Positions 18,175 through 27,831 of a stretch of DNA of 64,000 nucleotides are shown in pieces. The stretch spans positions 310,001 to 374,000 of the forward strand of contig NZ_WBJS01000001.1 of the NCBI RefSeq assembly GCF_009296265.1, written 5' to 3'. Both the position numbers and the translations under genes were made by a program. Every line of letters begins with the position of its first letter. Position 1 is the first letter of the stretch. Source of the stretch: Thioclava sp. JE_KL1. Its GTDB lineage: Bacteria; Pseudomonadota; Alphaproteobacteria; Rhodobacterales; Rhodobacteraceae. Below the pieces are notes generated by a model. That model saw only the letters and a program-made list of their open reading frames with translations. It was not told the DNA's origin and did no database searches.

Positions 18175-20022
18175 ATGGACAACCAAAACAAGAATCTCAT
18201 TCTCGCGGTGGTGCTTTCCGCGCTCGTGCTGGGCGTCTGGACCTACTTCTTCCCGCCCACGGAAGACACGACAACGGCACCGAGCCAACCGGTCGCGGAG
18301 CAAAGCGCTACGCCCGAAGGCACTGATATCGCACCGAAGACCGCCGCCGACTCCACAGGCGCGCCGGTCGATACGGCGACGATGTCCCAAGCCGCGAGCT
18401 CCCAGTCCCAGAGCGCCGCGCGGATCGAGATCGACACCCCCGCGGTCGAGGGCTCGATCTCGACTCTCGGCGGGCGTTTCGACGACCTCTCGCTCAAGAA
18501 ATACAAGGAAACGCTGGCCGAGGATTCGCCCGACGTGCGTCTTCTGTCGCCGATCAGCGGCGATACCGGCAATTCGACCCTGCCCTATTACGTCGTCTAT
18601 GGCTGGCTGCCCGCAGGCGGTCTGCCCGGCGATCAGGTGCCCGGTCCGAACACGGTCTGGACGCAGGTCGGAAACGGCAAGCTCACGCCCGACACCCCGG
18701 TCACGCTGCAATGGGACAATGGCAACGGCCTGACCTTCCAGCGCGAGATCTCGGTCGACGACAAGTATCTTTTCACGATCAAGCAGTCGGTGCAGAACGG
18801 CACCGACGCCGCGGTAAAGCTTGCGCCTTACGGCATCATCGCGCGTCACGGCATCCCGCAGGAGCGCCGCGTCTACGTGCTCCACGAAGGCCTCGTGGCG
18901 ATGGATGACGGCAATCTCGAAGAGATCAAGTACAAGAACATTACCAAGCTCGACAACAAGGGCGCCGAGGGTCAGGCCGAGATCAAGCAGGTGCAGGACG
19001 CCGGCTGGACGGGCTTCACCGACAAATACTGGCAGACCGTTCTGGCGCCGATCTCGGGCCCGTTCACCTCGGTCGTGAAATATTCGGGCGAGAAGTCCGA
19101 CATCTACCAGACCGAGACCCGCCTGCCGGTGATCGACGTCGCGCCGGGCGCCAAGGGCGACGCGCAAACCCACCTCTTCGCCGGTGCGAAGGAATGGGAA
19201 ACCCTGCGCGACTATCAGGACAATGTCCCGATCCCGAAATTCGTCGACTCGCTCGACTGGGGCTGGTTCTACTTCCTCACCAAGCCGATGTTCCGCCTGC
19301 TGCACTTCCTGCATGGCGCGATCGGCAACATGGGCTGGGCGATCATCGCACTGACCTTCATCATCAAGCTGATCGTCTTCCCGCTGGCGCGGAAGTCCTA
19401 CATCTCGATGGCGCGCATGAAAGAGCTGCAGCCCGAGATGGAGAAGATGAAGGAAGCTGCCGGCGACGACCGCCAGAAGATGCAGCAGGGCATGATGGAG
19501 CTGTATAAGAAGCACAAGGTGAACCCCGCCGCGGGCTGTCTGCCGCTTCTGATCCAGATCCCGATCTTCTTCTCGCTCTATAAGGTGATCTACGTCACGA
19601 TCGAGCTGTATCACGCGCCGTGGATCGGCTGGATCCATGACCTCTCGGCCCCCGATCCGACCTCGATCCTGAACCTGTTCGGCCTACTGCCCTTCGCAGC
19701 GCCCGATCCGGGCTCGCCGCTCTTCATCCTGTCGCTCGGTATCCTGCCGATCCTGCTGGGTGTGTCGATGTGGTTCCAGCAGCGTCTGAACCCGGCGCCG
19801 ACGGATAAGACGCAGGCGATGATCTTCGCTTGGATGCCGTGGGTCTTCATGTTCATGCTGGGCAGCTTCGCCTCGGGCCTCGTGCTGTACTGGATTACGA
19901 ACAACACCATCACGTTCCTCCAGCAGTACACGATCATGTCGATGCACGGGAAACGCCCGGATCTGTTCGGCAATATCAAAGAGAGCTTCCAGCGGAAGAA
20001 ACCCGCCGAAGAGAAGAAATGA
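18175..20022 (+). CDS. yidC: Membrane protein insertase YidC
   Basis: This 615-residue insertase has the Gram-negative layout. TM1 spans about 7-23, followed by a Ser/Thr/Ala-rich linker, the large periplasmic beta domain (about 80-350), and the conserved five-TM core (from about 365) containing KLIVFPLARKSYISMARMKE and the NPAAGCLPLLIQIPIFFSLY segment. The charged tail ends QRKKPAEEKK. It inserts and folds inner-membrane proteins with or without SecYEG. Its stop overlaps the MOSC start (ATGA). The spacer upstream (17984-18174) contains no gene. Confidence 0.97.
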   Translation: MDNQNKNLILAVVLSALVLGVWTYFFPPTEDTTTAPSQPVAEQSATPEGTDIAPKTAADSTGAPVDTATMSQAASSQSQSAARIEIDTPAVEGSISTLGGRFDDLSLKKYKETLAEDSPDVRLLSPISGDTGNSTLPYYVVYGWLPAGGLPGDQVPGPNTVWTQVGNGKLTPDTPVTLQWDNGNGLTFQREISVDDKYLFTIKQSVQNGTDAAVKLAPYGIIARHGIPQERRVYVLHEGLVAMDDGNLEEIKYKNITKLDNKGAEGQAEIKQVQDAGWTGFTDKYWQTVLAPISGPFTSVVKYSGEKSDIYQTETRLPVIDVAPGAKGDAQTHLFAGAKEWETLRDYQDNVPIPKFVDSLDWGWFYFLTKPMFRLLHFLHGAIGNMGWAIIALTFIIKLIVFPLARKSYISMARMKELQPEMEKMKEAAGDDRQKMQQGMMELYKKHKVNPAAGCLPLLIQIPIFFSLYKVIYVTIELYHAPWIGWIHDLSAPDPTSILNLFGLLPFAAPDPGSPLFILSLGILPILLGVSMWFQQRLNPAPTDKTQAMIFAWMPWVFMFMLGSFASGLVLYWITNNTITFLQQYTIMSMHGKRPDLFGNIKESFQRKKPAEEKK

Positions 20023-20786
20023 GCGCAACGCTCTCTCGCATCTACCGACATCCGATCAAGTCGATCGGGGTAGAGGAACTGAAGGACGCGTCCCTTGAAG
20101 AGGGGCGCGTCTTGCCTTGCGACCGGGAGTGGGCGGTGCTGCACGAGCGCTCCAAGGTAGGTGTCGGCGCGGAGGGACGTGCCGATAGCTGGGGGCAGAA
20201 GATCAACTTCGTGATCGGGCGCTCCGCGCCGGGGCTGATGGGGGTCACCTCTCGGATGCTCGATAACGGGCACATCTTGCTGGAGCATCCCGAGCAGTGG
20301 CATCTCGAGATCGACCCCGAGCGCGAAGCCGACCAGCGCAAGCTATTCGAATGGCTGCGCACCTTCTGGCCGGACAGTGCGCCGCGCCCGACCGCGCTGG
20401 TGCGCGGGCCCGACCGGGCCTTCACCGACGATCCCCTGCCCTATGTCTCGCTGATCGGGCAGGCGTCGCTCGACGATCTTTCGGCACGGGTGGGCAAGCC
20501 GATCGACCGCCGCCGCTTCCGCGCCAATCTCTGGGTCGAGGGCTGGGAGCCCTTCGCGGAGATGGACCTGATCGGCAAAACGGTGCGCGTTGGCGAGGCA
20601 GAGCTGCAACTGCGCGCCTGTATCGAGCGTTGCCGTGCGACGGACGCCAATATCGAGACGGGCGAACGCGATATCGACATGCTGGCAGAGCTGGAAAGCC
20701 ATTACGGGCATACCGACCTTGGCGTCTTCTGTCTCGTCACCAAACAGGGCCGCATCGCGCGCGGCGACAAGATCGAGGTACTCTGA
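20019..20786 (+). CDS. MOSC domain-containing protein
   Basis: A 255-residue protein with an N-terminal beta-barrel (IYRHPIKSIGVEEL) and a C-terminal MOSC domain containing RFRANLWVEG and RACIERCRATDANIE, where the conserved Cys would bind a molybdenum or sulfur group. Related proteins are sulfur carriers or reductases of N-hydroxylated compounds (YcbX/mARC type); no exact activity can be given. The start ATG is embedded in the yidC stop and its own stop overlaps engB as TGATG, indicating tight coupling. Confidence 0.88.
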   Translation: MSATLSRIYRHPIKSIGVEELKDASLEEGRVLPCDREWAVLHERSKVGVGAEGRADSWGQKINFVIGRSAPGLMGVTSRMLDNGHILLEHPEQWHLEIDPEREADQRKLFEWLRTFWPDSAPRPTALVRGPDRAFTDDPLPYVSLIGQASLDDLSARVGKPIDRRRFRANLWVEGWEPFAEMDLIGKTVRVGEAELQLRACIERCRATDANIETGERDIDMLAELESHYGHTDLGVFCLVTKQGRIARGDKIEVL

Positions 20787-21436
20787 TGGAGTTGAATTTC
20801 CCGCTGGCCGAGGCCCCCGACGATTTTTCGCGTGAGCGCGGGCGCAAGCTTTTCGCCGCACCCGTCGAGTTCCTCAAGGGCGTCGTCGCAATGAAGGGGC
20901 TGCCGCCTGCCGACCGGATCGAGGTCTGCTTCGCGGGCCGCTCCAATGTCGGCAAGTCGAGCCTGATCAACGCGCTCACGAACCGTCGCAACCTTGCGCG
21001 GGCGTCGAACACGCCGGGCCGGACGCAGGAGATCAACTATTTCACCACGCAGGACGGTCCCTATCTGGTCGACCTTCCGGGCTATGGTTTCGCACAGGCC
21101 CCCGTCGCGGTCGTCGCGAAATGGCAGGCGCTGCTGAAGGATTACCTGTCGGGCCGCGCCACGCTGCGCCGCGCCTTCGTGCTGATCGACACGCGCCACG
21201 GCGTGAAAGCGGTGGATGAGGAAATCCTGACGCTACTCGACCGCGCTGCCGTCCCCTTCCAGGTCGTGATGACGAAGGCCGACAAGGTCAGTGCGAAGGA
21301 TTGCGAGAAGGTGCTGGATCAGGTGCGCAAGGCGCTGGCGAAACACCCAGCCGCCTTCCCCGAGATCGTGCTGACCTCTTCCGAGAAGGGCGACGGGATC
21401 GAGACGCTGCGCGCGATCATCGCCGGGCTGGAGTAA
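20786..21436 (+). CDS. engB: Ribosome biogenesis GTP-binding protein YihA/EngB
   Basis: A 216-residue TRAFAC GTPase needed for 50S assembly. Motifs: G1 GRSNVGKSSL (51-60), G2 region TPGRTQEINYF, G3 DLPGYGFA and G4 TKADK. A 40-residue N-terminal extension precedes the G domain, as in many alphaproteobacteria. The start was set at 20786, where TGATG overlaps the MOSC stop; the same frame runs open far upstream but that is the other frame of the MOSC gene. It is the last gene of the yidC run. Confidence 0.95.
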   Translation: MELNFPLAEAPDDFSRERGRKLFAAPVEFLKGVVAMKGLPPADRIEVCFAGRSNVGKSSLINALTNRRNLARASNTPGRTQEINYFTTQDGPYLVDLPGYGFAQAPVAVVAKWQALLKDYLSGRATLRRAFVLIDTRHGVKAVDEEILTLLDRAAVPFQVVMTKADKVSAKDCEKVLDQVRKALAKHPAAFPEIVLTSSEKGDGIETLRAIIAGLE

Positions 21437-21457
21437 CCCCCTGCCCGGCTGCTGTCG

Positions 21458-22384
21458 TTACTTGCCGAGGCAGTAGCGCATCACCGCCTTTTGCGCGTGC
21501 AGACGGTTCTCCGCCTCGTCGAAGATCACCGAGGCCGGGCCGTCCATGACGCCGCTCGTCGCCTCGTCGTTGCGATGCGCGGGCAGGCAATGCATGAAAA
21601 GCGCGTCGGGCTTGGCGTGGGACATCAGCTCCTCGTTGACCTGATAGGGACGCAGCTGGTTGTGGCGACGCTCTTTCGCGGATTCCGGGTCGTGCATCGA
21701 CACCCAGGTATCGGTGACGATCAGATCGGCGCCTTCGACGGCCTTGACCGGATCCCGCTCGATAGTGATCGGGTGGCCCGCCTTCTCGGCCACGTCCAGC
21801 CAAGCGCGCTCGGGGTCGAGCGTTTCCGGCCCAGTGAAGGTCAGATCGAAGCCGAACTGCGCGGCGGCATGGGCGAAGCTCGCGAAGACGTTGTTGCCGT
21901 CGCCCGACCAGACCACTTTCTTGCCCGCGATCGGCCCGCGCTGCTCTTCATAGGTCATCACATCGGCCATGATCTGGCAGGGGTGGGTGCGGTCGGTGAG
22001 ACCGTTGATCACCGGCACCGAAGCATATTCGGCCATCTCGAGCAGGGTTTCCTCCTCAAAGGTCCGGATCATGATCAGATCGACATAGCGCGACAGAACC
22101 CGGGCAGTATCGGCGATGGTCTCGCCATGGCCCAGCTGCATATCCGCGCCCGAGAGCACCATCGACTGGCCGCCCATCTGACGCACGCCGACATCGAAGC
22201 TGACGCGCGTCCGGGTCGAGGGCTTCTCGAAGATCAGAGCGACCATGTGACCGGCGAGCGGCTGCTCGTCATCGGGCGCGCCTTTCGGGCGACCATTGCG
22301 GGCCTGCTTCATGGCGATGCCTTGGTCGATCATGGACCGCAGCGCGGCGGGGTCGGTTTTGTGGATATCGAGAAAATGGTTCAT
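21458..22384 (-). CDS. argF: Ornithine carbamoyltransferase
   Basis: A 308-residue enzyme of arginine biosynthesis that makes citrulline from ornithine and carbamoyl phosphate. Carbamoyl phosphate loop [12 protein letters not shown], second site [11 protein letters not shown], and ornithine-binding HCLPAHR are all intact. It lies 88 nt downstream of argD, same strand, so argD-argF is likely one transcript. It converges with engB with only 21 nt between. Confidence 0.96.
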   Translation of the reverse strand: MNHFLDIHKTDPAALRSMIDQGIAMKQARNGRPKGAPDDEQPLAGHMVALIFEKPSTRTRVSFDVGVRQMGGQSMVLSGADMQLGHGETIADTARVLSRYVDLIMIRTFEEETLLEMAEYASVPVINGLTDRTHPCQIMADVMTYEEQRGPIAGKKVVWSGDGNNVFASFAHAAAQFGFDLTFTGPETLDPERAWLDVAEKAGHPITIERDPVKAVEGADLIVTDTWVSMHDPESAKERRHNQLRPYQVNEELMSHAKPDALFMHCLPAHRNDEATSGVMDGPASVIFDEAENRLHAQKAVMRYCLGK

Positions 22385-22472
22385 CGGTTTGTCTTTCGTG
22401 GAGGGGCCTGAGGGGCTGTCCGCCCCGCTGCGCTCCCGCGCAGCCCCCGAGGATATTTACGCCAAGAGGAAG

Positions 22473-23651
22473 TCAGGCGGCTTTTTCGAGTTGCGACGCG
22501 GCGGCATCGAGACGGGTCACGGCCTCGGCCAGATCGGCCTCGGAAATGTTCAGCGCGGGCAGAAGGCGCAGCACATTGTCGGCAGCCGGCACGGTCAGCA
22601 GGTGCTGATCGTAGGCGGCGGCGACCATGTCGGTCGGCGCGCGCTTGCATTTGAGCCCCAGCATCAGCCCGGTGCCGCGCACGCTCTCGAACGTGTCGGG
22701 ATGCGCGGCGATCAGCCCTTCGAGCTTCTGGCGCAGGAGCCCAGCCTTCGCGTTGACTTGATCGAGGAAGGCGGGCTCGGAGACGATCTCCATCACCTTC
22801 GCGCCGACAGCGCAGCCCAGCGGGTTGCCGCCATAGGTCGAGCCATGCGTGCCCGCGACCATGCCGGAGGCGGCGTCCTCGGTAGCCAGCACAGCGCCCA
22901 GCGGGAAGCCCCCGCCGATGCCTTTCGCGACCATCATGATGTCAGGGGTGATGCCCGCCCATTCATGCGCGAAGAGCCGCCCCGAGCGGCCCACGCCGCA
23001 TTGCACCTCGTCGAAGATCAGGAGCGCGCCGGTCTCGTCGCAGAGATCGCGCAGCCCCTTCAGGCATTGATCGGGCACCGGCCGGATACCGCCCTCGCCC
23101 TGGATCGGCTCGATCAGGATGGCGGCGGTCTTGTCGGTGACGGCGGCCTTGAGCGCCTCGTGATCGCCCCAGGGAAGCTGGGTGAAACCGGGCAGCAGCG
23201 GGCCGAAGCCTTTCACCATCTTTTCCGAGTTCGGCGTGGCCGAGATCGCCCCGGTGGAGCGGCCGTGGAAGGCGCCATCGAAGGTGATGATCTCGGTTCG
23301 ATCTTCGCCCTTCGAGGACCAGTATTTCCGCGCCATCTTGATCGCGAGTTCCGCAGCCTCGGTGCCGGAATTGGTGAAGAAGACCGTATCGGCGAAAGTC
23401 TTCTCGACCAGCGCGTCGGCCAGCGCCTGCTGCTGCGGGATCTGGTAGAGGTTCGAGACATGCCACAGCTTGCTCGCCTGCTCGGTCAGCGCCTCGACCA
23501 GTTCGGGGGCGGCATGACCCAGCGCATTCACCGCAATCCCCGCGCCCATGTCGAGATATCGGGTCCCGTCCGCCGTCTCCAGCCAGGAACCCTCGCCCTT
23601 CACGAAGGCGAGCGGTGCGCGATTATAGGTCGGCAAAACGGAGGGGATCAT
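22473..23651 (-). CDS. argD: Acetylornithine aminotransferase
   Basis: A 392-residue PLP enzyme, subgroup II aminotransferase, which converts N-acetylglutamate semialdehyde to N-acetylornithine. Visible are [16 protein letters not shown], the [12 protein letters not shown] segment, the [15 protein letters not shown] stretch (Asp to PLP N1) and the Schiff-base lysine in [14 protein letters not shown]. It may also act on succinyldiaminopimelate, as in other bacteria. It is the first gene of argD-argF. Confidence 0.94.
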   Translation of the reverse strand: MIPSVLPTYNRAPLAFVKGEGSWLETADGTRYLDMGAGIAVNALGHAAPELVEALTEQASKLWHVSNLYQIPQQQALADALVEKTFADTVFFTNSGTEAAELAIKMARKYWSSKGEDRTEIITFDGAFHGRSTGAISATPNSEKMVKGFGPLLPGFTQLPWGDHEALKAAVTDKTAAILIEPIQGEGGIRPVPDQCLKGLRDLCDETGALLIFDEVQCGVGRSGRLFAHEWAGITPDIMMVAKGIGGGFPLGAVLATEDAASGMVAGTHGSTYGGNPLGCAVGAKVMEIVSEPAFLDQVNAKAGLLRQKLEGLIAAHPDTFESVRGTGLMLGLKCKRAPTDMVAAAYDQHLLTVPAADNVLRLLPALNISEADLAEAVTRLDAAASQLEKAA

Positions 23652-23873
23652 CGGGTCAAACTCCAGTAAGAGAAGGCAAATGCGTGCAACAGTCCCGGGG
23701 GGCTGTCAACATTCAGGGGCCTAAGGTCAGCGATTTGGGATAGGGTGTGGCGGCATGCCACGGCAGATCGGACGTCAGGCGCTTCAGCGGCGACGTCGGG
23801 GACGGGTGATATATGCGGTCCGTGCGATCATGCGTTTGCGCTTACGCCGGGGCAGCGCGGAAGTAAAGAGGGT

Positions 23874-24644
23874 TTAGCCAAGCGTCACGTCGAGGAACAT
23901 CATCAGGATCAGCCCGAAAAGCAGCCCCGCGGTCGCGCGGTTCTGGTGCCCGTTGCGATGGGTCTCGGGCAGGATCTCGTGGCTGATGATGTAGAGCATC
24001 GCCCCCGCCGCGAAGGTCAGCCCCCATGGCAGCAACGCGCCGGAGACCGACACGGCAGCCGCGCCGACCAGCGCGCCCACGGGTTCGACCGCCCCGGTCA
24101 TCGCGGTGACGAAGAAGGCTTTGCGGCGGGTATAGCCCTGCCCGATCAGCGCGACGGCCACAGCCAGCCCCTCGGGGATGTCCTGCAGCGAGATGCCGGT
24201 CATCACCGAGAAGCCATTCTCGTTGCCCGCGCCGAAAGCGACGCCGATCGACAGGCCCTCGGGGAAGTTGTGGATCGTGATCGCGATCACGAAGAGCCAG
24301 ATCCGCGCCAGTTGCGCCGCGTCTGCCCCTTCGCGCCCGGAGGTGAAGTGCTCGTGCGGCAGGGTTGCGTTCAGCCAGGCAACGAAGCCCGCGCCGATGG
24401 CAATGCCGATCGCGGCGATGGCGGCGGCGACCCAGACCGAGCCGAACATGGTCTCGGCCACGTCGATGCCCGGCAGGATCAGCGAGAAATACGAGGCCGA
24501 GAGCATCACGCCCGCCGCGAAGCCCAGCATCGTATCGGCTGTGCGCTGGCTCATGGAGCGCCCGAGCAGCGCCGGGATCGCCCCGGCGGCCGTTGCGACG
24601 CCCGCCACCATGCCGCCCATAAGGCCGAGCCAAATCTCGTTCAC
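23874..24644 (-). CDS. ZIP-family divalent metal transporter
   Basis: A 256-residue inner-membrane protein with about eight hydrophobic helices. The metal site motifs are HNFPEGLSIGVAFG in TM4 and DIPEGLAVAVAL in TM5, with a HEILPETHRNGH end near the last helices. A short His/Glu loop (LPHEHFTSGRE) sits between TM3 and TM4. ZIP proteins move Zn or other divalent metals into the cytoplasm. The GTG at 24644 is chosen because AAGGAG lies 7 nt upstream and the first helix starts there; the frame is open upstream without support. It is divergent from the lactate dehydrogenase. Confidence 0.9.
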   Translation of the reverse strand: MNEIWLGLMGGMVAGVATAAGAIPALLGRSMSQRTADTMLGFAAGVMLSASYFSLILPGIDVAETMFGSVWVAAAIAAIGIAIGAGFVAWLNATLPHEHFTSGREGADAAQLARIWLFVIAITIHNFPEGLSIGVAFGAGNENGFSVMTGISLQDIPEGLAVAVALIGQGYTRRKAFFVTAMTGAVEPVGALVGAAAVSVSGALLPWGLTFAAGAMLYIISHEILPETHRNGHQNRATAGLLFGLILMMFLDVTLG

Positions 24645-24774
24645 GCCGCTCTCCTTTTCGTGTTCGCCCGGCGAGATGGGAACGGATCGCGCATGATTGC
24701 AAGCCTTGCGATGGGTGATTGCGCAAATTTCGAGGGATTGGTAAGGAAACTTAACCACGGAGAGAGGAACACCC

Positions 24775-25938
24775 ATGCCCGTCATCACCTCCATCGCCGA
24801 TCTGAAACGTCTGCATAAGCGCCGCACGCCGAAGATGTTCTACGATTACGCGGAGAGCGGCTCGTACACCGAGCAGACCTTCCGCGAGAATACCGAGGAC
24901 TTCGCGCAGATCCGCCTCAACCAGCGGATCGCGCGGGACATGACGGGGCGCACGACGAAATCGACGATGCTGGGTCAGGAGGTCGCGATGCCGGTGGCGC
25001 TGGCCCCGGTCGGGCTGACGGGGATGCAGCGCGCCGATGGCGAGATCAAGGCGGCGAAGGCTGCGGAGAAATTCGGCGTGCCCTATACGCTCTCGACCAT
25101 GTCGATCTGCTCGATCGAGGACGTCGCCGAGAATGTCAGCCAGCCCTTCTGGTTCCAGATCTACACGCTGACCGATGACGACTATAACAAGCGCGTGCTG
25201 GAGCGGGCACGGGCGGCAGGCTGTTCGGCGCTGGTGATCACGGTCGATCTGCAACTGCTGGGCCAGCGGCACAAGGATCTGAAAAACGGCCTCACCGCGC
25301 CGCCGAAATTCACCCCAGCCGTGCTGGCGGATCTGGCGACGAAATGGCGCTGGGGCATTGAGATGCTGCAGACCAAGCGGCGTTTCTTCGGCAATATCGT
25401 GGGCCATGTGGACAGCGCCGCCGACCCGGCCTCGCTGTCGTCGTGGACCGCGGAGAAGTTCGACCAGTCGCTGAACTGGGACCGGATCAAGCAGCTCATG
25501 GATATGTGGGGCGGCAAGGTGATCCTGAAGGGGATCCTCAGCGAGGAAGACGCCGAGATGGCCGCCGCGACCGGGGCCGATGCGATCGTGGTCTCGAACC
25601 ATGGCGGGCGTCAGCTGGACGGGGCGCTCAGCTCGATCCGGATGCTGCCGAAGATCGTCAACGCGGTCGGCGACAAGACCGAGGTCTGGCTGGATTCCGG
25701 TATCCGCTCGGGTCAGGACGTGCTCAAGGCGCTCGCGCTTGGCGCGAAGGGCGTGATGATCGGGCGCGCCTATGTCTACGGTCTGGGCGCGATGGGCGAG
25801 CCGGGCGTGACCAAGGCGCTGGAGGTTATCCAGAAGGAGCTCGACACCTCGATGGCGCTGTGCGGCGAGCGTCGGATCGAGGATCTTGGCCGGGACGATC
25901 TGCTGATCCCCAACGGCTTCTTCGACACCTATTCCTGA
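24775..25938 (+). CDS. lldD: FMN-dependent alpha-hydroxy acid (L-lactate) dehydrogenase
   Basis: A 387-residue TIM-barrel flavoenzyme that oxidises L-lactate or a related 2-hydroxy acid to the 2-oxo acid and passes electrons to quinone. The family start is PVITSIADLKRLHKRR; FMN-binding and substrate regions LAPVGLTGMQ, YTLSTMSICS and FQIYT are seen. The catalytic His is in VSNHGGRQLDGA, and LDSGIRSGQDVLKALALGA binds phosphate. GAGAGG precedes the ATG. It has the length of membrane-associated LldD; glycolate or mandelate specificity cannot be excluded. Confidence 0.9.
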   Translation: MPVITSIADLKRLHKRRTPKMFYDYAESGSYTEQTFRENTEDFAQIRLNQRIARDMTGRTTKSTMLGQEVAMPVALAPVGLTGMQRADGEIKAAKAAEKFGVPYTLSTMSICSIEDVAENVSQPFWFQIYTLTDDDYNKRVLERARAAGCSALVITVDLQLLGQRHKDLKNGLTAPPKFTPAVLADLATKWRWGIEMLQTKRRFFGNIVGHVDSAADPASLSSWTAEKFDQSLNWDRIKQLMDMWGGKVILKGILSEEDAEMAAATGADAIVVSNHGGRQLDGALSSIRMLPKIVNAVGDKTEVWLDSGIRSGQDVLKALALGAKGVMIGRAYVYGLGAMGEPGVTKALEVIQKELDTSMALCGERRIEDLGRDDLLIPNGFFDTYS

Positions 25939-25948
25939 GGGCGAGCTC

Positions 25949-26821
25949 CTAAGGGTTTAGGCGCTTCTCGAAGAACCGGTCGGGATAGGGATCGTCGTTG
26001 AAGCGGTCGATCTCGTCCCAGCCGAAGCGGTGATACATGGCGACCGCTTCGGGCAGCGCCGAATTCGTATCGAGCCTCAGATGCAGCTGGCCCAACTCAC
26101 GCGCCGCCGCCTCGATCGCCTCCATCAACTGCCGCGCCAGCCCGAGGCCGCGCGCGGCAGGCGCGATCCAGACGCGCTTCACCTCGGCATAATCCGCCCC
26201 GCCCTTCAGCGCCGCACAGCCCACCGGCACTCCATCGGACAATGCGAGCAGGAAGGTGCCACGGGGCGGGCGCATATCGTCGGCCTCGGGATCTTTCGAC
26301 AGGTTCACATCGAAGCCACCCTCGAACCGGGCGGCAAGTTCCGCGTAATACTGCGCAAGACAGTCCCGCGCCCGCGGATCGAGCGGATCGCAGGGCACGA
26401 TCTCGATCTCCGCGCGGGTCAGTGCGGTCGCGATCAGGTCCATCGCCGCCAAGAGCGCTGACTGATCGGGATGGCGCGAGAGGATATCCGCCGCTTGCGC
26501 ATCAGAGAGCCGTTCGTATTCCGCGAATTCCGCCTGCCCCGCCTCGGTCAGCAGCGCGATGCGCCGCCGCCCGTCTTCGGGATCGTCCTCCACGACCACC
26601 AGCCCTTCGCTTTCCAACCCGCGCAGCAGACGGCTCATCAGCCCGGAGTCGAGCGCCAGAGCCTGACGCAGCTTCGCGACATCGCCCTGCCCGCGCCCGA
26701 TCGCATTGAGCACCCGTGCAGAGCCCAGCGGTCGCCCGCGATCGAGAAACGAGGAGTTCAGCGCGCCCACCTGCCGGGTGACGGCCCGGTTGAATCGGCG
26801 TATATGTGCGAGTGCGTCCAT
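25949..26821 (-). CDS. MarR-type HTH fused to GNAT acetyltransferase
   Basis: This 290-residue two-domain protein combines an N-terminal winged helix (about 5-140: LRQALALDSGLMSRLLRGLE and EDDPEDGRRRIALLTEAG wing) with a C-terminal GNAT domain (145-290). The acetyl-CoA loop reads RVWIAPAARGLGLARQLM, the usual Q/R-x-x-G-x-A with small changes. Such fusions are common in proteobacteria, but targets are unknown. The ATG at 26821 starts the MarR-like helix; the upstream open frame lacks a ribosome site. It converges on lldD with 10 nt between stops. Confidence 0.88.
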   Translation of the reverse strand: MDALAHIRRFNRAVTRQVGALNSSFLDRGRPLGSARVLNAIGRGQGDVAKLRQALALDSGLMSRLLRGLESEGLVVVEDDPEDGRRRIALLTEAGQAEFAEYERLSDAQAADILSRHPDQSALLAAMDLIATALTRAEIEIVPCDPLDPRARDCLAQYYAELAARFEGGFDVNLSKDPEADDMRPPRGTFLLALSDGVPVGCAALKGGADYAEVKRVWIAPAARGLGLARQLMEAIEAAARELGQLHLRLDTNSALPEAVAMYHRFGWDEIDRFNDDPYPDRFFEKRLNP

Positions 26822-27006
26822 GGGAATACCTGACCTGCATCCGAGATTATTTCTGACATTAGTCAGATATCCTTCTATAGCAACCCGGATTCCGCCGCAC
26901 CGTCGCTTTCCCCTTGCCATCACGGCCAATCCCGAGTATCCGCGCGGCTTCATGGGCCCGACACCCTTGGAGGCGGCCCATCACTTTGACAAATTGGAGA
27001 CCAGTT

Positions 27007-27642
27007 ATGGCAAAAGAGATCGAAACGATCGAAGCCGTGGCGCGTACGGGGACGGGCAAGGGGGCCGCTCGGCAAGCGCGTCGTGAGGGCCTCGTGCCCG
27101 GTATCGTCTACGGCGACGGCAAGGACCCGGTTGCAATCAACCTCGACTACAACCGCCTGATCACCCGCCTGCGTAAAGGCCGCTTCATGTCCACCCTCTT
27201 CAACCTGAAGATGGACGGCCAGGAAGATGTCCGCGTGATCTGCCGCGGCGTTCAGAAAGACGTCGTCAAGGACCTGCCGACCCACGTCGACTTCATGCGC
27301 ACCCACCGCAACTCGCGCATCTCGCTCTTCGTGCATGTCGAGTTCATCAACCACGAGAAGGCGCCCGGCCTGAAGCGCGGCGGCACCCTCGTCGCAGTGC
27401 GTCCGGAAGTCGAACTCAACGTTCTCGCCGGTGATATCCCCGAGCAGATCGTGGTCGACCTCGAAGGCAAGCAGATCGGCGACACCATCCACATCTCCGA
27501 CGTGGACCTGCCGAAAGGCGCCAAGCCGACCATCGAGCGTGACTTCGTGATCGCGAACGTCGCTCCGCCGAAAGGCTTCGGTGGCGGTTCCTCCGACGAG
27601 GACGAAGGCGAAGAAGCCAGCGAAGAAGCGACCGAAGAGTAA
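27007..27642 (+). CDS. rplY: 50S ribosomal protein L25 / general stress protein Ctc
   Basis: A 211-residue 5S rRNA-binding ribosomal protein of the long Ctc type. The L25 domain is N-terminal (about 1-95: [20 protein letters not shown]) and the TL5-like beta domain follows (95-195), ending in an acidic tail ([17 protein letters not shown]). TTGGAGA lies a few nt before the ATG. It is followed by a terminator. Confidence 0.95.
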   Translation: MAKEIETIEAVARTGTGKGAARQARREGLVPGIVYGDGKDPVAINLDYNRLITRLRKGRFMSTLFNLKMDGQEDVRVICRGVQKDVVKDLPTHVDFMRTHRNSRISLFVHVEFINHEKAPGLKRGGTLVAVRPEVELNVLAGDIPEQIVVDLEGKQIGDTIHISDVDLPKGAKPTIERDFVIANVAPPKGFGGGSSDEDEGEEASEEATEE

Positions 27643-27667
27643 TTCTTCTTCCGATGAGATTTTCGAG

Positions 27668-27693
27668 ACGGGGCCTTTCGGGGCCCCGTTTTT
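27668..27693 (+). terminator. Terminator after rplY
   Basis: ACGGGGCC pairs with GGCCCCGT across a short loop and is followed by TTTTTC. It lies 25 nt after the stop. Confidence 0.85.
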
Positions 27694-27748
27694 CTTTGCC
27701 CAAAGCCGCAATTGCCGGCTGCGCGGCAAACCTCCGGCCGGACATGCT

Positions 27749-27760
27749 CACATTTATGTG
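27749..27760. promoter_or_regulatory. Perfect palindrome upstream of small membrane gene
   Basis: CACATTTATGTG, extended by one T/A pair on each side, sits in a locally A/T-rich stretch 72 nt before the 27832 start. It could be an operator; the protein that would bind is unknown. Confidence 0.35.
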
Positions 27761-27831
27761 AACAAAAAATTTCTCGCCTTTTTTCCAAAACGCGATAGCT
27801 TCGAAGGTAATACAACCTAAAGGCTAGTCAC

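Noticed and set aside
17392-19638. 748-codon minus-strand open frame over the GGDEF-EAL and yidC genes
   Set aside because: Antisense to yidC, no recognisable domain, typical shadow composition.
20297-20785. Upstream extension of the engB open frame
   Set aside because: It is the second frame of the MOSC gene; the engB family N-terminus and the overlapping TGATG support a start at 20786.
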